A DNA stretch of 19,763 nt, taken from the NCBI GenBank assembly GCA_029238555.1, contig JAQWFV010000143.1, positions 1-19,763 of the forward strand, in the 5' to 3' direction. Numbering within the stretch: position 1 is the stretch's first letter; the number at the start of each line of letters is the position of its first letter. This DNA comes from Flavobacteriaceae bacterium. GTDB lineage: Bacteria; Bacteroidota; Bacteroidia; Flavobacteriales; Flavobacteriaceae. The notes below the pieces were generated by a model. The model was not told the DNA's origin. It was given only the letters and a program-made list of their open reading frames with translations, and did no database searches. A program made the position numbers and the translations under genes. Shown one piece after another: positions 1-8,254 of the stretch.

Positions 1-590
1 AAAAAAAGCACGTCTGACTGCTGTTGGTTAATCAGGTCTATTCCGTAGGCTATTTTATCTGGATTGTCAAAACTACCCGAATGAATGTCTGAAATCTGGC
101 TTATCTTATAGCCGTCAAAAGTCTCAGGCAAATCTTCAAAAGTTAGCTCGTATTCAAGTACCTTATAACGGTATTTACCCCGGAACATTCCATAGAGTAA
201 GGCCCCAAAAGGAAGGGCCGCAATACCAAGGGCTAAGGCACTAATAAAGCGCCTTCTTGAGGGGACCACTACAGGTCGCTCCCAATGAAACAACTTCACT
301 ATCCCGGCCCACATAAATCTAAAAACGTCTTCAAATAGTAAAAAAATCACTACCGCCAAACTAAATAAAAACCAACTACCCACCAGTCCCATTGCGTATG
401 ACTTATAAGGATTCGAGACCCTGAATTCCGTAGGAGAAAAAGCGAAATGAAAGAGAAAAAATGCGAGTACTAAAATGGCTGAAATTACATAGAAACCTGA
501 GAATAATGGACTTCTAAAAGTGGTTTTAAAAGCGTAGTAGCAGTACCAAGCAAAACCCAAATAAAAAAGTACAAAGAACAACCAACGCAT
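1..590 (-). CDS. Membrane-anchored metallophosphoesterase, C-terminus cut off by window edge
   Basis: The first 196 codons of a gene read leftward from the ATG at 590-588. The reading frame is open to the window edge, so the C-terminal half of the catalytic domain is missing. Three or four hydrophobic segments are visible (about residues 2-20, 31-51, 67-86 and 115-135). The last is preceded by an SRRR stretch that resembles a Tat-type motif, as seen in YkuE/YaeI-like phosphoesterases. The calcineurin-like domain then begins, with the metal-binding DIH signature at residues 168-170 (context QISDIHSGSF). This layout suggests a phosphoesterase facing the outside of the inner membrane. The family acts on phosphodiester or phosphomonoester substrates, some on lipids such as UDP-diacylglucosamine; the substrate here cannot be told. 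It lies 26 bases downstream of cutC and has its own good -7 box. The family is clear; the specific role is not. Confidence 0.85.
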   Translation of the reverse strand, partial: MRWLFFVLFYLGFAWYCYYAFKTTFRSPLFSGFYVISAILVLAFFLFHFAFSPTEFRVSNPYKSYAMGLVGSWFLFSLAVVIFLLFEDVFRFMWAGIVKLFHWERPVVVPSRRRFISALALGIAALPFGALLYGMFRGKYRYKVLEYELTFEDLPETFDGYKISQISDIHSGSFDNPDKIAYGIDLINQQQSDVLF

Positions 591-604
591 AGCATTTTTT
601 TTTA

Positions 605-612
605 CAAAGATA
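605..612 (-). promoter_or_regulatory. -7 box for the metallophosphoesterase gene
   Basis: Read on the minus strand this is TATCTTTG, a full match to the Bacteroidota -7 consensus TAnnTTTG. It sits 14 bases before the ATG at 590. A three-of-four match to the -33 element (TTTA) lies about 19 bases upstream, inside the 3' end of cutC. This suggests that the phosphoesterase can be transcribed independently of cutC. Confidence 0.5.
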
Positions 613-616
613 GGAT

Positions 617-1348
617 TTAGTAGGGACTTTCTAAAAGGAGCAAAACGTCTTTAAGCCTATCTTCCTGGGTCGTAAACCTGTGGGTGTCTGACAGAAGTGC
701 AACGCTATGCATAGAGACATTGGGTGAATGGTCCAATACTTTTTCTGCGGCCACACCAGACATATGAATGGCTTTAAAACCCGCTTTCTTAAAAACAAGG
801 GCATTTTGAGCATTTATCCCACTGCCAGGCATAATTTCTACTGTGGTACGCATTTCTTTTAAAGCCTTTAATTGATCCAATCCCTCCTCAGCTTTTGAAG
901 CAGATCCAGAGGTCAATAGGCTATGCACTCCTATTTTAGATAATTCCGAAAGGGTGCTTTGAGGGTCTACAACCCAATCAAAAGCCCTGTGAAAAGTGAA
1001 CTTCATTCCAGCTGCTGCTGCAACCAAAGCATCAGTTCTCGTGGAGTCTAAGCGACCATCTGGCTGCAAAACGCCAGAAACAACACCTTCAAAACCGAGT
1101 TTCTTACACTGGGCAATGTCTTCAAGCATACTTTTAAACTCTGCAGTGGTATAAGAAAAATCCCCGCCTCTTGGACGAATCAAAACCCTAGTGGGTACTG
1201 ATATGAGCTTTACATACTCTTTTAATAAACCTATAGAAGGGGTAAGCCCTCCTAGGGCCAAGCCAGTGCAAAACTCAATTCTGTGAGCACCTGCACGTTG
1301 CGCGGCTAAAGCGGAGTCTAATGAATTACAACAAACTTCTAAAATCAT
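617..1348 (-). CDS. cutC: CutC family protein
   Basis: A 243-residue protein of the usual CutC length with a TIM-barrel-like composition. Family signatures are seen at the N-terminus (LEVCCNSLDSA), at about residues 19-34 (AGAHRIEFCTGLALGG), at RPRGGDF near residue 58, and at the C-terminal-half motif EIMPGSGINAQNA. CutC was named for copper homeostasis in E. coli. That phenotype was later attributed largely to the MicL small RNA encoded with the gene, so the biochemical role remains unsettled, and a metal function should not be assumed here. The ATG at 1348 is the first start in frame and lies just after a consensus -7 box. The gene stands first on the minus strand, ahead of the metallophosphoesterase, and is divergent from the glycosylasparaginase region. 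Confidence 0.9.
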   Translation of the reverse strand: MILEVCCNSLDSALAAQRAGAHRIEFCTGLALGGLTPSIGLLKEYVKLISVPTRVLIRPRGGDFSYTTAEFKSMLEDIAQCKKLGFEGVVSGVLQPDGRLDSTRTDALVAAAAGMKFTFHRAFDWVVDPQSTLSELSKIGVHSLLTSGSASKAEEGLDQLKALKEMRTTVEIMPGSGINAQNALVFKKAGFKAIHMSGVAAEKVLDHSPNVSMHSVALLSDTHRFTTQEDRLKDVLLLLESPY

Positions 1349-1356
1349 AATTGATA

Positions 1357-1364
1357 CAAATATA
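1357..1364 (-). promoter_or_regulatory. -7 box of the cutC promoter
   Basis: The minus strand reads TATATTTG, a perfect TAnnTTTG match, 8 bases before the cutC ATG, so the transcript would have a very short 5' leader. A TTTT run about 19 bases upstream could serve as a partial -33 element. A perfect 10-bp palindrome lies in the spacer. Confidence 0.55.
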
Positions 1365-1367
1365 AGC

Positions 1368-1377
1368 GAAACGTTTC
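1368..1377. promoter_or_regulatory. Candidate operator, GAAACGTTTC palindrome
   Basis: A perfect 10-bp inverted repeat with a central CG, placed between the -7 box of cutC and its presumed -33 region. The form (A-rich half, central CG, T-rich half) is typical of LacI/GalR-family operators. The regulator is not encoded in this window, so the assignment rests on motif shape and position alone. Confidence 0.35.
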
Positions 1378-1416
1378 CATTAAAATCTGTATTTTTAAAT
1401 CCACAAAGAAAACGAA

Positions 1417-1542
1417 ATGAGATACCTCTATATTATTTTGGGATGTGCCGCATTTATTGGTCTTATTAAATATTGGATTCCCATGGTAGACCGTATTATT
1501 CTATGGCTTGAAAAATTGTGGTCTAAATTGTTTCGTTCCTAA
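1417..1542 (+). CDS. Possible 41-residue membrane peptide
   Basis: A short ORF from ATG 1417 to TAA 1540-1542. Residues 2-22 are hydrophobic with an aromatic-rich N-terminus (MRYLYIILGCAAF), consistent with one membrane helix. The rest (about 24-41) is Trp/Leu/Lys rich and could form an amphipathic helix, ending in SKLFRS. It ends 13 bases before the glycosylasparaginase ATG, so the two could be cotranscribed. I do not recognise the family. Small membrane peptides of this size are often real but also often chance ORFs in AT-rich DNA. Support is the membrane-like composition and the position in the divergent gap; no codon-use test was possible. Confidence 0.35.
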   Translation: MRYLYIILGCAAFIGLIKYWIPMVDRIILWLEKLWSKLFRS

Positions 1543-1555
1543 ATCTACCGACCCA

Positions 1556-2527
1556 ATGCAAAGAAGAAAATTTCTCCAAACTGCTGGACTCAGTGCTACA
1601 GCAATAGTTACCCAGCCACTACTGGCCAAAGAAAACAAAAGAGCACCCAAGCGCAATGTGGCTATAAAGCCACTGACCCTATGTACTTGGAATTTTCATC
1701 GCGCTAGCGCTAAATCCTGGGAGGTACTCTCCAGTGGTGGAACTGCACTAGATGCCGTAGAACAAGGGGTTATGGTAGAGGAATCTGATTTGTCCAATCA
1801 GACCGTAGGAAAAGGCGGAAGACCAGACAGGGATGGAGCCGTAACCTTAGACGCCTGCATCATGGACTCCAATGGGAACTGCGGTTCGGTGGTCTATTTA
1901 CAAAACATCGCCCACCCCATTCAAGTCGCTAGAAAAGTGATGGAAGAAACGCCCCACGCCATGCTAGCAGGAAAAGGAGCCGAGCAATTTGCGTATGAAA
2001 TGGGGTTCAAAAAAGAAAATTTACTCACCCCCCAATCAAAAGCAGAATGGGAAGCCTGGAAAATTACGGCGCAATACAAACCAATTATAAATATTGAAAA
2101 TCACGACACTATCGGTATGCTAGCGATAGATAAAAACGGAGACTTAGCGGGAGCTTGTACCACCTCTGGCATGGCTTATAAAATGGCAGGACGCGTAGGA
2201 GATTCTCCCATTATTGGTGCTGGACTTTTTATAGACAATGACATTGGAGGCGCTACTGCTACAGGAGTGGGAGAAGAGGTAATGAAAACAGTGGGTAGTT
2301 TCTTAATTGTAGAACTCATGAGGCAAGGAATGAGCCCACAAGAAGCCTGAGAAGAATCCTTAAATCGCATAGTGAAAAAAAATCCTGATTACGCCAATTT
2401 TCAAGTGGGCTTTATTGCCTTAAACAAAGCAGGAGAAACGGGGGCTTATTGTATTCAACCAGGTTTTTCCTACAGTTATTACGACCAGAACGGCCAAGAA
2501 AACAGACCAGCTGCTTCCCATATTTAA
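1556..2527 (+). pseudogene. N4-(beta-N-acetylglucosaminyl)-L-asparaginase (glycosylasparaginase), interrupted by an in-frame TGA
   Basis: An Ntn-hydrolase-fold glycosylasparaginase, which cleaves the GlcNAc-Asn bond left after glycoprotein breakdown. The chosen start is the ATG at 1556, because it places a Tat-type signal (QRRKFLQ, then a hydrophobic stretch) at the N-terminus; the ATG at 1508 would overlap the small upstream ORF. Family landmarks are the substrate-pocket LCTWNF, the GGRPDRDG block, the autocleavage/nucleophile motif HDTIGM with Thr at codon 185, and the GRVGDSPIIGAG substrate-binding block. At 2348-2350 the frame hits TGA (codon 265), yet the same frame continues with clear homology (VGFIALNKAGETGAYCIQ) to TAA at 2525-2527, giving 323 codons in all. 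From memory, the Elizabethkingia enzyme reads PQQACKEAVERI here, so TGA replaces the Cys codon. The truncated product would keep 80 of about 139 beta-chain residues and is probably inactive. Alternatives are a sequencing error, readthrough or selenocysteine. Family certain; status uncertain. Confidence 0.85.
2348..2350 (+). other. In-frame TGA at the conserved Cys codon of glycosylasparaginase
   Basis: The codon lies between PQEA and EESLNRIV, where homologs carry Cys in an ACxEAV-type motif. One base change from TGC or TGT explains it. No compact hairpin with a stable stem is evident in the 40 bases downstream, which argues against a bacterial selenocysteine insertion element. Confidence 0.8.
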
Positions 2528-2599
2528 CGAACCATTTTTTGGTAAAACATACATTAAAACGGACTTAATATTTACAGTCCCACATAATTTTTCTTCAAT

Positions 2600-5425
2600 A
2601 TGTCAAAAAAAAGACTTTTCCTATTAGACGCTTATGCCTTGATATTCAGAGGCTATTACGCGCTGATTAAAAATCCAAGAATTAATTCAAAAGGAGAAGA
2701 CACCTCTGCCATCATGGGATTTATGAATTCCTTATTCGATGTGATAAAAAGAGAGCAACCAGATCATTTAGCGGTATGTTTTGACAAAGGCGGCAGCAGT
2801 GAACGTACCGAATTATTTCCAGCATACAAAGCCAATAGAGCAGAAACACCAGACGCCATAAGACTCGCAGTACCTTATATTCAAGAAATTCTTAGGGCCA
2901 TGCACATTCCCGTAGTTGTTTTAGAAGGCTTAGAAGCAGACGACATTATTGGCACTCTGGCCAAACAAGCAGAAAAAGAGGACTATAAAGTATTTATGGT
3001 CACCCCAGACAAAGACTTTGGCCAACTGGTCTCTGAAAACATTTTTATGTACCGACCCGCAAGAATGGGTAATGGGATTGAAATATGGGGCATTCCAGAG
3101 ATCCAAAAAAGATTTGGTGTAGAGCGTCCCGAACAAGTCATAGATTACTTAGGCATGATGGGAGACGCCAGTGACAATATACCGGGACTTCCCGGTGTAG
3201 GAGAAAAAACAGCCAAAAAGTTTTTGGCAGATTTTGGAAGCATGGAAAACCTTTTGGCTAACACTGATCAGCTCAAAGGGAAAATGAAAGAAAAAGTGTC
3301 TGAAAACGCAGCGCTTGGTTTACTGTCAAAAAAATTAGCCACCATTAATATTCATTGCGATGTTACTTTTAATGCAGCTGCTTATGAGCTCAGTACACCA
3401 GATAGCGAAAAGGTTCAAGCCATTTTTGAGAAACTGGAATTTAGGCGGCTCACCGAGCAGTTTCTAAGGTTGTTTTTCGCGCCCAAAGAAACCCCCAATA
3501 CTCCAGAAGCCAACACGCTTAAAAAAGCAGAAGCAACTACTGCAGGAAGTGGACAATTTGGGCTTTTTGACAGTGCGGAAAACAGCTCAGAGGGAGGACA
3601 AATATTCTCCTCAAGAAAAACCATAAATGAGGTTTCTCACCACTACCAATTGGTAGGTCCTGGCTTAGGCATGAAATTGTTTATCCAAAAATTATTACAA
3701 CAATCTCAGGTGTGTTTTGACACTGAAACAACCAGCTTAGACCCTTTAGAAGCGAGCCTTGTAGGTATAGCATTTAGCTGGGAAGCCCATAAAGGATTCT
3801 ACATATCCCTCCCAGAAGACCAGGAAGAAACAAGTGAAATCTTATCTGAACTCAAAGCATTTTTCCAACACGAAGGCGTTAAAAAGATAGGGCAAAACCT
3901 CAAATATGACCTTAAAGTACTCCACCGTTATGGCATTGAAGTAAAAGGCCCTTGTTTTGACACTATGCTGGCCCATTACCTCATCAATCCAGACATGAGA
4001 CACAACCTAAGTGTTCTGAGCGAAACTTATTTAAACTATACGCCTATAGCTATTGAAGCGTTAATAGGCAAAGGCAAGCAAAAAATAAGCATGCGGGAAG
4101 TGGCGCTGGAACAGCAAGTAGCCTACGCAGTAGAAGACGCAGACCTTTGTTTTCAGTTGGCCCAACAATTCAAAACAGAATTAGCCGCTGCGGGAAATGA
4201 ATCCCTCTTTACAGACATGGAAGCGCCCTTGCTAAGGGTATTGGCAGGTATGGAATTAGAAGGCATTAATCTAGATGTGGCCTTTTTAAAAGAACTATCT
4301 GTCACTTTAGACAAGGATATTCTACAATTAGAAAAAGATATTTACGAAGCCGCAGGAGAAACCTTTAATATTGCTTCTCCCAAACAATTGGGGGACATAC
4401 TATTTGGAAAGATGCAATTGGTAGAAAAACCCAAAAAAACCAAGACAGGGCAATACTCTACTGCAGAAGATGTACTCTCTTATTTGGCTAAAGAACACAA
4501 AATAATTGCCGATGTTCTGGAATACCGAGGGCTAGCTAAGCTAAAAAGCACTTATGTAGACGCACTTCCGCTGCAAGTGTCTCCACAAACAGGAAGGGTG
4601 CACACGGACTATATGCAAACCGTAGCAGCCACCGGAAGATTGAGTAGTAACAACCCAAATTTACAGAACATCCCCATTAGAACCGAAAGGGGAAAACAGA
4701 TCCGAAAAGCCTTTATTCCGAGAGACCAGGAGCATGTACTGCTGGCAGCAGATTACTCACAAATAGAATTGAGGATCATAGCAGCACTGAGTGAAGAAGA
4801 CAATATGATCGCAGCCTTTAAAGAAGGCGCAGACATTCATGCCGCCACAGCAGCAAAAGTATTTAATGTACCCCTAGCGTCAGTCACTAGGGAACAAAGG
4901 AGCCATGCCAAGACGGTGAATTTTGGTATTATCTATGGCGTATCTGCCTTTGGACTCAGCAATCAAACAGATTTGAGTAGGGCAGAATCCAAAGTACTCA
5001 TAGACACTTATTATGAAAGCTACCCAAAGCTCAAGGCCTATATGAACAATCAAGTGAATTTCGCTAGAGAAAATGGCTATGTAGAAACGGTACTAGGGCG
5101 CAGAAGGTATCTCAAAGACATTAATGCCAACAATGCTATTGTAAGGGGTGCCGCGGAACGAAATGCCGTAAATGCTCCTATTCAGGGAAGTGCCGCAGAC
5201 ATTATAAAATTGGCCATGATAGCAGTTCAAAAGACACTAGACCAACAAAAGTTACGCACAAGAATGCTCCTACAAGTACATGATGAATTGGTCTTTGATG
5301 TGTATAAACCAGAGTTAGAACAAGTCAAAGAACTCGTTAAATCTGCTATGGAAAACGCCTTTACACTTACCGTACCTTTAGACGTAGAATTAGGGGTAGG
5401 CGAAAACTGGCTAGAAGCCCATTAA
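2600..5425 (+). CDS. polA: DNA polymerase I
   Basis: A 941-residue family A polymerase for Okazaki fragment maturation and excision-repair gap filling. The N-terminal 5'-nuclease domain (about 1-290) shows LLDAYALIFRGYYA, the EADDIIG acidic motif and the GDASDNIPGLPGVGEKTA helix-hairpin-helix region. The 3'-5' exonuclease domain (about 350-540) looks active: Exo I DTETT at 374-378, Exo II GQNLKYD and Exo III YAVEDAD are all present. The polymerase domain has motif A DYSQIELR from Asp718, motif B RSHAKTVNFGIIYG from Arg767, and motif C VHDE with His894-Asp895. Motif B carries Phe (NFGIIYG) at the dNTP-selecting position, typical of bacterial Pol I. A linker of low conservation (about 295-345) separates the nuclease domains. 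A weak -7-like element (around 2567-2575) precedes it. It converges with the DUF5916 gene, leaving 49 bases between them with no obvious terminator. Confidence 0.98.
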   Translation: MSKKRLFLLDAYALIFRGYYALIKNPRINSKGEDTSAIMGFMNSLFDVIKREQPDHLAVCFDKGGSSERTELFPAYKANRAETPDAIRLAVPYIQEILRAMHIPVVVLEGLEADDIIGTLAKQAEKEDYKVFMVTPDKDFGQLVSENIFMYRPARMGNGIEIWGIPEIQKRFGVERPEQVIDYLGMMGDASDNIPGLPGVGEKTAKKFLADFGSMENLLANTDQLKGKMKEKVSENAALGLLSKKLATINIHCDVTFNAAAYELSTPDSEKVQAIFEKLEFRRLTEQFLRLFFAPKETPNTPEANTLKKAEATTAGSGQFGLFDSAENSSEGGQIFSSRKTINEVSHHYQLVGPGLGMKLFIQKLLQQSQVCFDTETTSLDPLEASLVGIAFSWEAHKGFYISLPEDQEETSEILSELKAFFQHEGVKKIGQNLKYDLKVLHRYGIEVKGPCFDTMLAHYLINPDMRHNLSVLSETYLNYTPIAIEALIGKGKQKISMREVALEQQVAYAVEDADLCFQLAQQFKTELAAAGNESLFTDMEAPLLRVLAGMELEGINLDVAFLKELSVTLDKDILQLEKDIYEAAGETFNIASPKQLGDILFGKMQLVEKPKKTKTGQYSTAEDVLSYLAKEHKIIADVLEYRGLAKLKSTYVDALPLQVSPQTGRVHTDYMQTVAATGRLSSNNPNLQNIPIRTERGKQIRKAFIPRDQEHVLLAADYSQIELRIIAALSEEDNMIAAFKEGADIHAATAAKVFNVPLASVTREQRSHAKTVNFGIIYGVSAFGLSNQTDLSRAESKVLIDTYYESYPKLKAYMNNQVNFARENGYVETVLGRRRYLKDINANNAIVRGAAERNAVNAPIQGSAADIIKLAMIAVQKTLDQQKLRTRMLLQVHDELVFDVYKPELEQVKELVKSAMENAFTLTVPLDVELGVGENWLEAH

Positions 5426-5474
5426 AACAGTAATCAAACACAGGCTCACTAAGTTGGCGTTTATTAGAAATAAT

Positions 5475-8117
5475 TTACCTGGCAAACCTGTAGGTAGCCT
5501 TAATTAGAAAAGTATTTTCTAGTTTTTGATTTAAGATCTGATCTCTCAGGCTGTACCCCAACCTATCCATTGGATTAGCAAAGCCTGTAGCGCCTTGTGA
5601 CCAAACCAAAAACAGTTCAGATCCAGGAATATACTCCCATCGCATGACAAGATTAGACCTAAATTGGACAAAAGAAAAGTCGGGATCCTCGAAAGAAAAA
5701 TCAGTAGTACCATTGCGATCTTGATCAATTAAATATTGGCCATTTTCTTTTGTAATCTGCTGTTGGTCGTACCAAGCTACTCTGTTGTCCAAGCGCTTGG
5801 CAGCAGCATTAGTCACATAGTTAAAATCTGAATAAACCCCATTGGCAATAAAAGGCTGTCCGTAATACTGAAGGGTGAGGTTTGGATTAATCGTGTAATT
5901 TAAACGCATAGAAGTCACAAAAGAAGTCTGATCAATCGCTGCGGTAATATAATAAGGAAGGTTATTGGCCAAACCTTGAGTTACATACTGTGTTCTAGAA
6001 GGGTTCACCTCATACTCTAACGCCAAAGACATACTCAAAGCATCTAAAGGTTGGTAGGTAAGATCTAGCCCATAACGGTCCAAAGAGAAATTATTGTCCT
6101 TTGCTTGACTCTTTACAAATCCAGCACCAACAGCCAATTTTTTACGATCGTCAGAGCCTACAGAGAAAAACATAAAATTCTCCTCTGAAAAACGCCACCT
6201 AGGCCCTCCCCTTAAAAACGCGTTGATGTTAATTAAAGGTTTATGGGTAAGCCCCATCTCAAAGTTCCAATTATTAATGAAATTAACTTCACCCCTAAAG
6301 TCGTATTGAAGGCGGTTGTTATTGCCTTGAAAATCATACGTACTACTTTGAGAAAAACGAAGGGACGCACTCCTATACCAACTGCTAGGATCTAAAAACT
6401 GGGCCCTTAAATTAGTAAACTGTCTAATGAGGTCCGTCTCCCTTAAAAAACCCACATCATTGAGCTCTAATTCAGGAGAACGCCAATTGCCGCCCATACT
6501 ATACTGCCAAACTCCAGCACCCTTTCCAAAGACCAGCTTACCACCTGTTCCTGTAAGACTGGTTTTGTCCGGATCTACACCCACATGCGTAGCGTCTGAA
6601 CGCTGAAACATATGGACAATACTTTCTTGGGTTTCCCTAATAGCCTCAGGAGTTCCCTGCACCCTAGAGCCAATCACATTACCTTCAATATAATAGGTCC
6701 GGTCCTTCCATTGGTGCAAAAAATCTATACCTCCCGTATAAGCAGCCTTGTGTAAAGAAACCGCCAATGGATCTGATTGTCTGTTGGTCGCTGTAAAAAT
6801 AGCACCCAAGAAAGACATGCGATTGTTAAAATCTTTTTGTGCACGACCCACCAAGTAATTGGTCATAGGCTCCACTAAAGTCTCCGATCTTTCTCCATTA
6901 AGGTCAGATTCCGCATACATCCCATTGGTCACACTCTCTAAAAGACCTAGAGACCAACCGTTTTTAGTCTTACCAGAAAACTTAGCCGCCCCAAGAATAG
7001 TCGTATTATTAGGTCTATTAATATGGCCCCCTTCGGGCGCCGATGCCCCCAACTGAGGACTCCTACCAATTCTCCTAGAATAAAAAAGGTTGTCATTCCC
7101 ATTGGCAAATCTAAAATCAAAGATGTTTTTGTTCTCTATAAAAAAGGGTCTTTGCTCTCTAAAAAATATCTGAAATCCATCCAAAGCAATCGCGCCCGGA
7201 TCTGCCTCTACTTGACCAAAATCAGGATTTACTGTAAGGTCTAAAGTAAGGTCATTGGTAATACCAATTTTAGCGTCCAACCCTAGGTTGAGTTTAGGAT
7301 CTTTTCCATCTCTGTAAGGATTGCCCATTTGGGCTTGATAAGTGTCGTACTGGCCCACTGTAAAGGGCTGTATCTCTAATTGTCTTTGCGGCTCAATGTC
7401 AATGAGACCTCTTAAGGTACCAAACTCACTCACCATACCAGCAGCATTTTGAGGAATTCTATCCCAGGCAGAGCGTTCTTGCGCTCTAAACAACATCCTG
7501 GAGAGTTGTAGGCCCCAAAACTGTTCCTTAGCATTTCCAAATTTTAACTGACTAAAGGGTATTTTCATTTCAGCAGTCCAACCTAGATTGTCAATATTGG
7601 TGGCCACATACCAGATGGGGTTCCATGAGTCGTCCCAATTATTACCATTCTCAGAAACAAACTCATCCCCTTTCACTCCAGCGGCAGTAACAGAAAAAGC
7701 AAATGCCGTTCTTTTGTCTAAATAACTATCCAGTATAAAAGCCACTCGGTCACCCTGAAAACCGTCGCGTCTTGAAAGACGCTTTTCAATTTTATCTGGT
7801 TCAGTGTCAAAACAACGCACCGCAACGTAAAGGTATTTAGAATCATAGGCAATTTTAAATTGTGTTTCTTGAGCAGGGGAAGTATTCTCATCGGGCATTT
7901 GCTCAATAAAGTCTCCTGCCCATGGAACAATATCCCAAATAGGTTCTTTAATAAGTCCGTCAATATCAGGGACTTTATTTAAAGGTAACCGCTGGGTTAC
8001 ATAAGTTTTTTGGTCGTATTTAGTGGGTAGAGGCACCTTTGAAACAGCAGCACCTTCCTGTGAAAAAACCGAGAAATTAACTAGAAAAAAAAATGCAAAT
8101 AAGTATTTAAAGTGCAT
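5475..8117 (-). CDS. DUF5916 / CBM9-like outer-membrane or secreted protein
   Basis: An 880-residue exported protein. The start is placed at 8117, because it gives a clean signal peptide (MHFKYLFAFFFLVNFSVFSQ, cleavage near residue 19-20); a longer start at 8177 would bury it behind a polar stretch. Residues about 45-235 look like the family 9 carbohydrate-binding-like domain common in Bacteroidota (PDIDGLIKEPIWD, FKIAYDSKYLYVAVRCFD, then GDRVAFILDSY). The remainder (DLTVNPDFGQVEADPG, FFREQRPFFIENKNIFDF) is the DUF5916 region. Many alternating, aromatic-rich segments and the terminal YRFAR suggest a beta-barrel in the outer membrane. The family often occurs near TonB-linked or degradative genes but its function is not established. 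Here it stands alone, divergent from rplM. Family assignment is firm; function unknown. Confidence 0.88.
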   Translation of the reverse strand: MHFKYLFAFFFLVNFSVFSQEGAAVSKVPLPTKYDQKTYVTQRLPLNKVPDIDGLIKEPIWDIVPWAGDFIEQMPDENTSPAQETQFKIAYDSKYLYVAVRCFDTEPDKIEKRLSRRDGFQGDRVAFILDSYLDKRTAFAFSVTAAGVKGDEFVSENGNNWDDSWNPIWYVATNIDNLGWTAEMKIPFSQLKFGNAKEQFWGLQLSRMLFRAQERSAWDRIPQNAAGMVSEFGTLRGLIDIEPQRQLEIQPFTVGQYDTYQAQMGNPYRDGKDPKLNLGLDAKIGITNDLTLDLTVNPDFGQVEADPGAIALDGFQIFFREQRPFFIENKNIFDFRFANGNDNLFYSRRIGRSPQLGASAPEGGHINRPNNTTILGAAKFSGKTKNGWSLGLLESVTNGMYAESDLNGERSETLVEPMTNYLVGRAQKDFNNRMSFLGAIFTATNRQSDPLAVSLHKAAYTGGIDFLHQWKDRTYYIEGNVIGSRVQGTPEAIRETQESIVHMFQRSDATHVGVDPDKTSLTGTGGKLVFGKGAGVWQYSMGGNWRSPELELNDVGFLRETDLIRQFTNLRAQFLDPSSWYRSASLRFSQSSTYDFQGNNNRLQYDFRGEVNFINNWNFEMGLTHKPLININAFLRGGPRWRFSEENFMFFSVGSDDRKKLAVGAGFVKSQAKDNNFSLDRYGLDLTYQPLDALSMSLALEYEVNPSRTQYVTQGLANNLPYYITAAIDQTSFVTSMRLNYTINPNLTLQYYGQPFIANGVYSDFNYVTNAAAKRLDNRVAWYDQQQITKENGQYLIDQDRNGTTDFSFEDPDFSFVQFRSNLVMRWEYIPGSELFLVWSQGATGFANPMDRLGYSLRDQILNQKLENTFLIKATYRFAR

Positions 8118-8254
8118 GAAAACAGGGTAAGTTAAGCGGTAAAAATACCCCCCTGAATTGTAATAGGAGCAGGTCACAAGAGTTTTAACATTTCCTTAAG
8201 AGTGTGAAAAACAAAAAAAAATGAACTAATTATAAAAATAATCAAAAAACAGCA

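Noticed and set aside
1508..1555. Longer start for the glycosylasparaginase at 1508.
   Set aside because: It would put 16 residues ahead of the Tat-type signal and overlap the upstream small ORF; the ATG at 1556 gives the expected signal sequence.
2348..2350. TGA reassigned as a sense codon in this organism, since all intact genes seen here stop with TAA or TAG.
   Set aside because: About 17 genes is too few to make the absence of TGA stops meaningful in an AT-rich genome, Trp is encoded by TGG throughout, and the codon aligns with Cys rather than Trp.
2351..2395. SECIS element downstream of the glycosylasparaginase TGA.
   Set aside because: Only very weak AATC/GATT pairing is visible; no stable stem with a G-containing apical loop at the usual distance.
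6859..7244. Two plus-strand open frames inside the DUF5916 gene.
   Set aside because: They are opposite a conserved coding region and show no protein family features or promoter.
8118..8177. Longer start for the DUF5916 protein at 8177.
   Set aside because: The extra 20 residues would precede a complete signal peptide that begins at the ATG at 8117.
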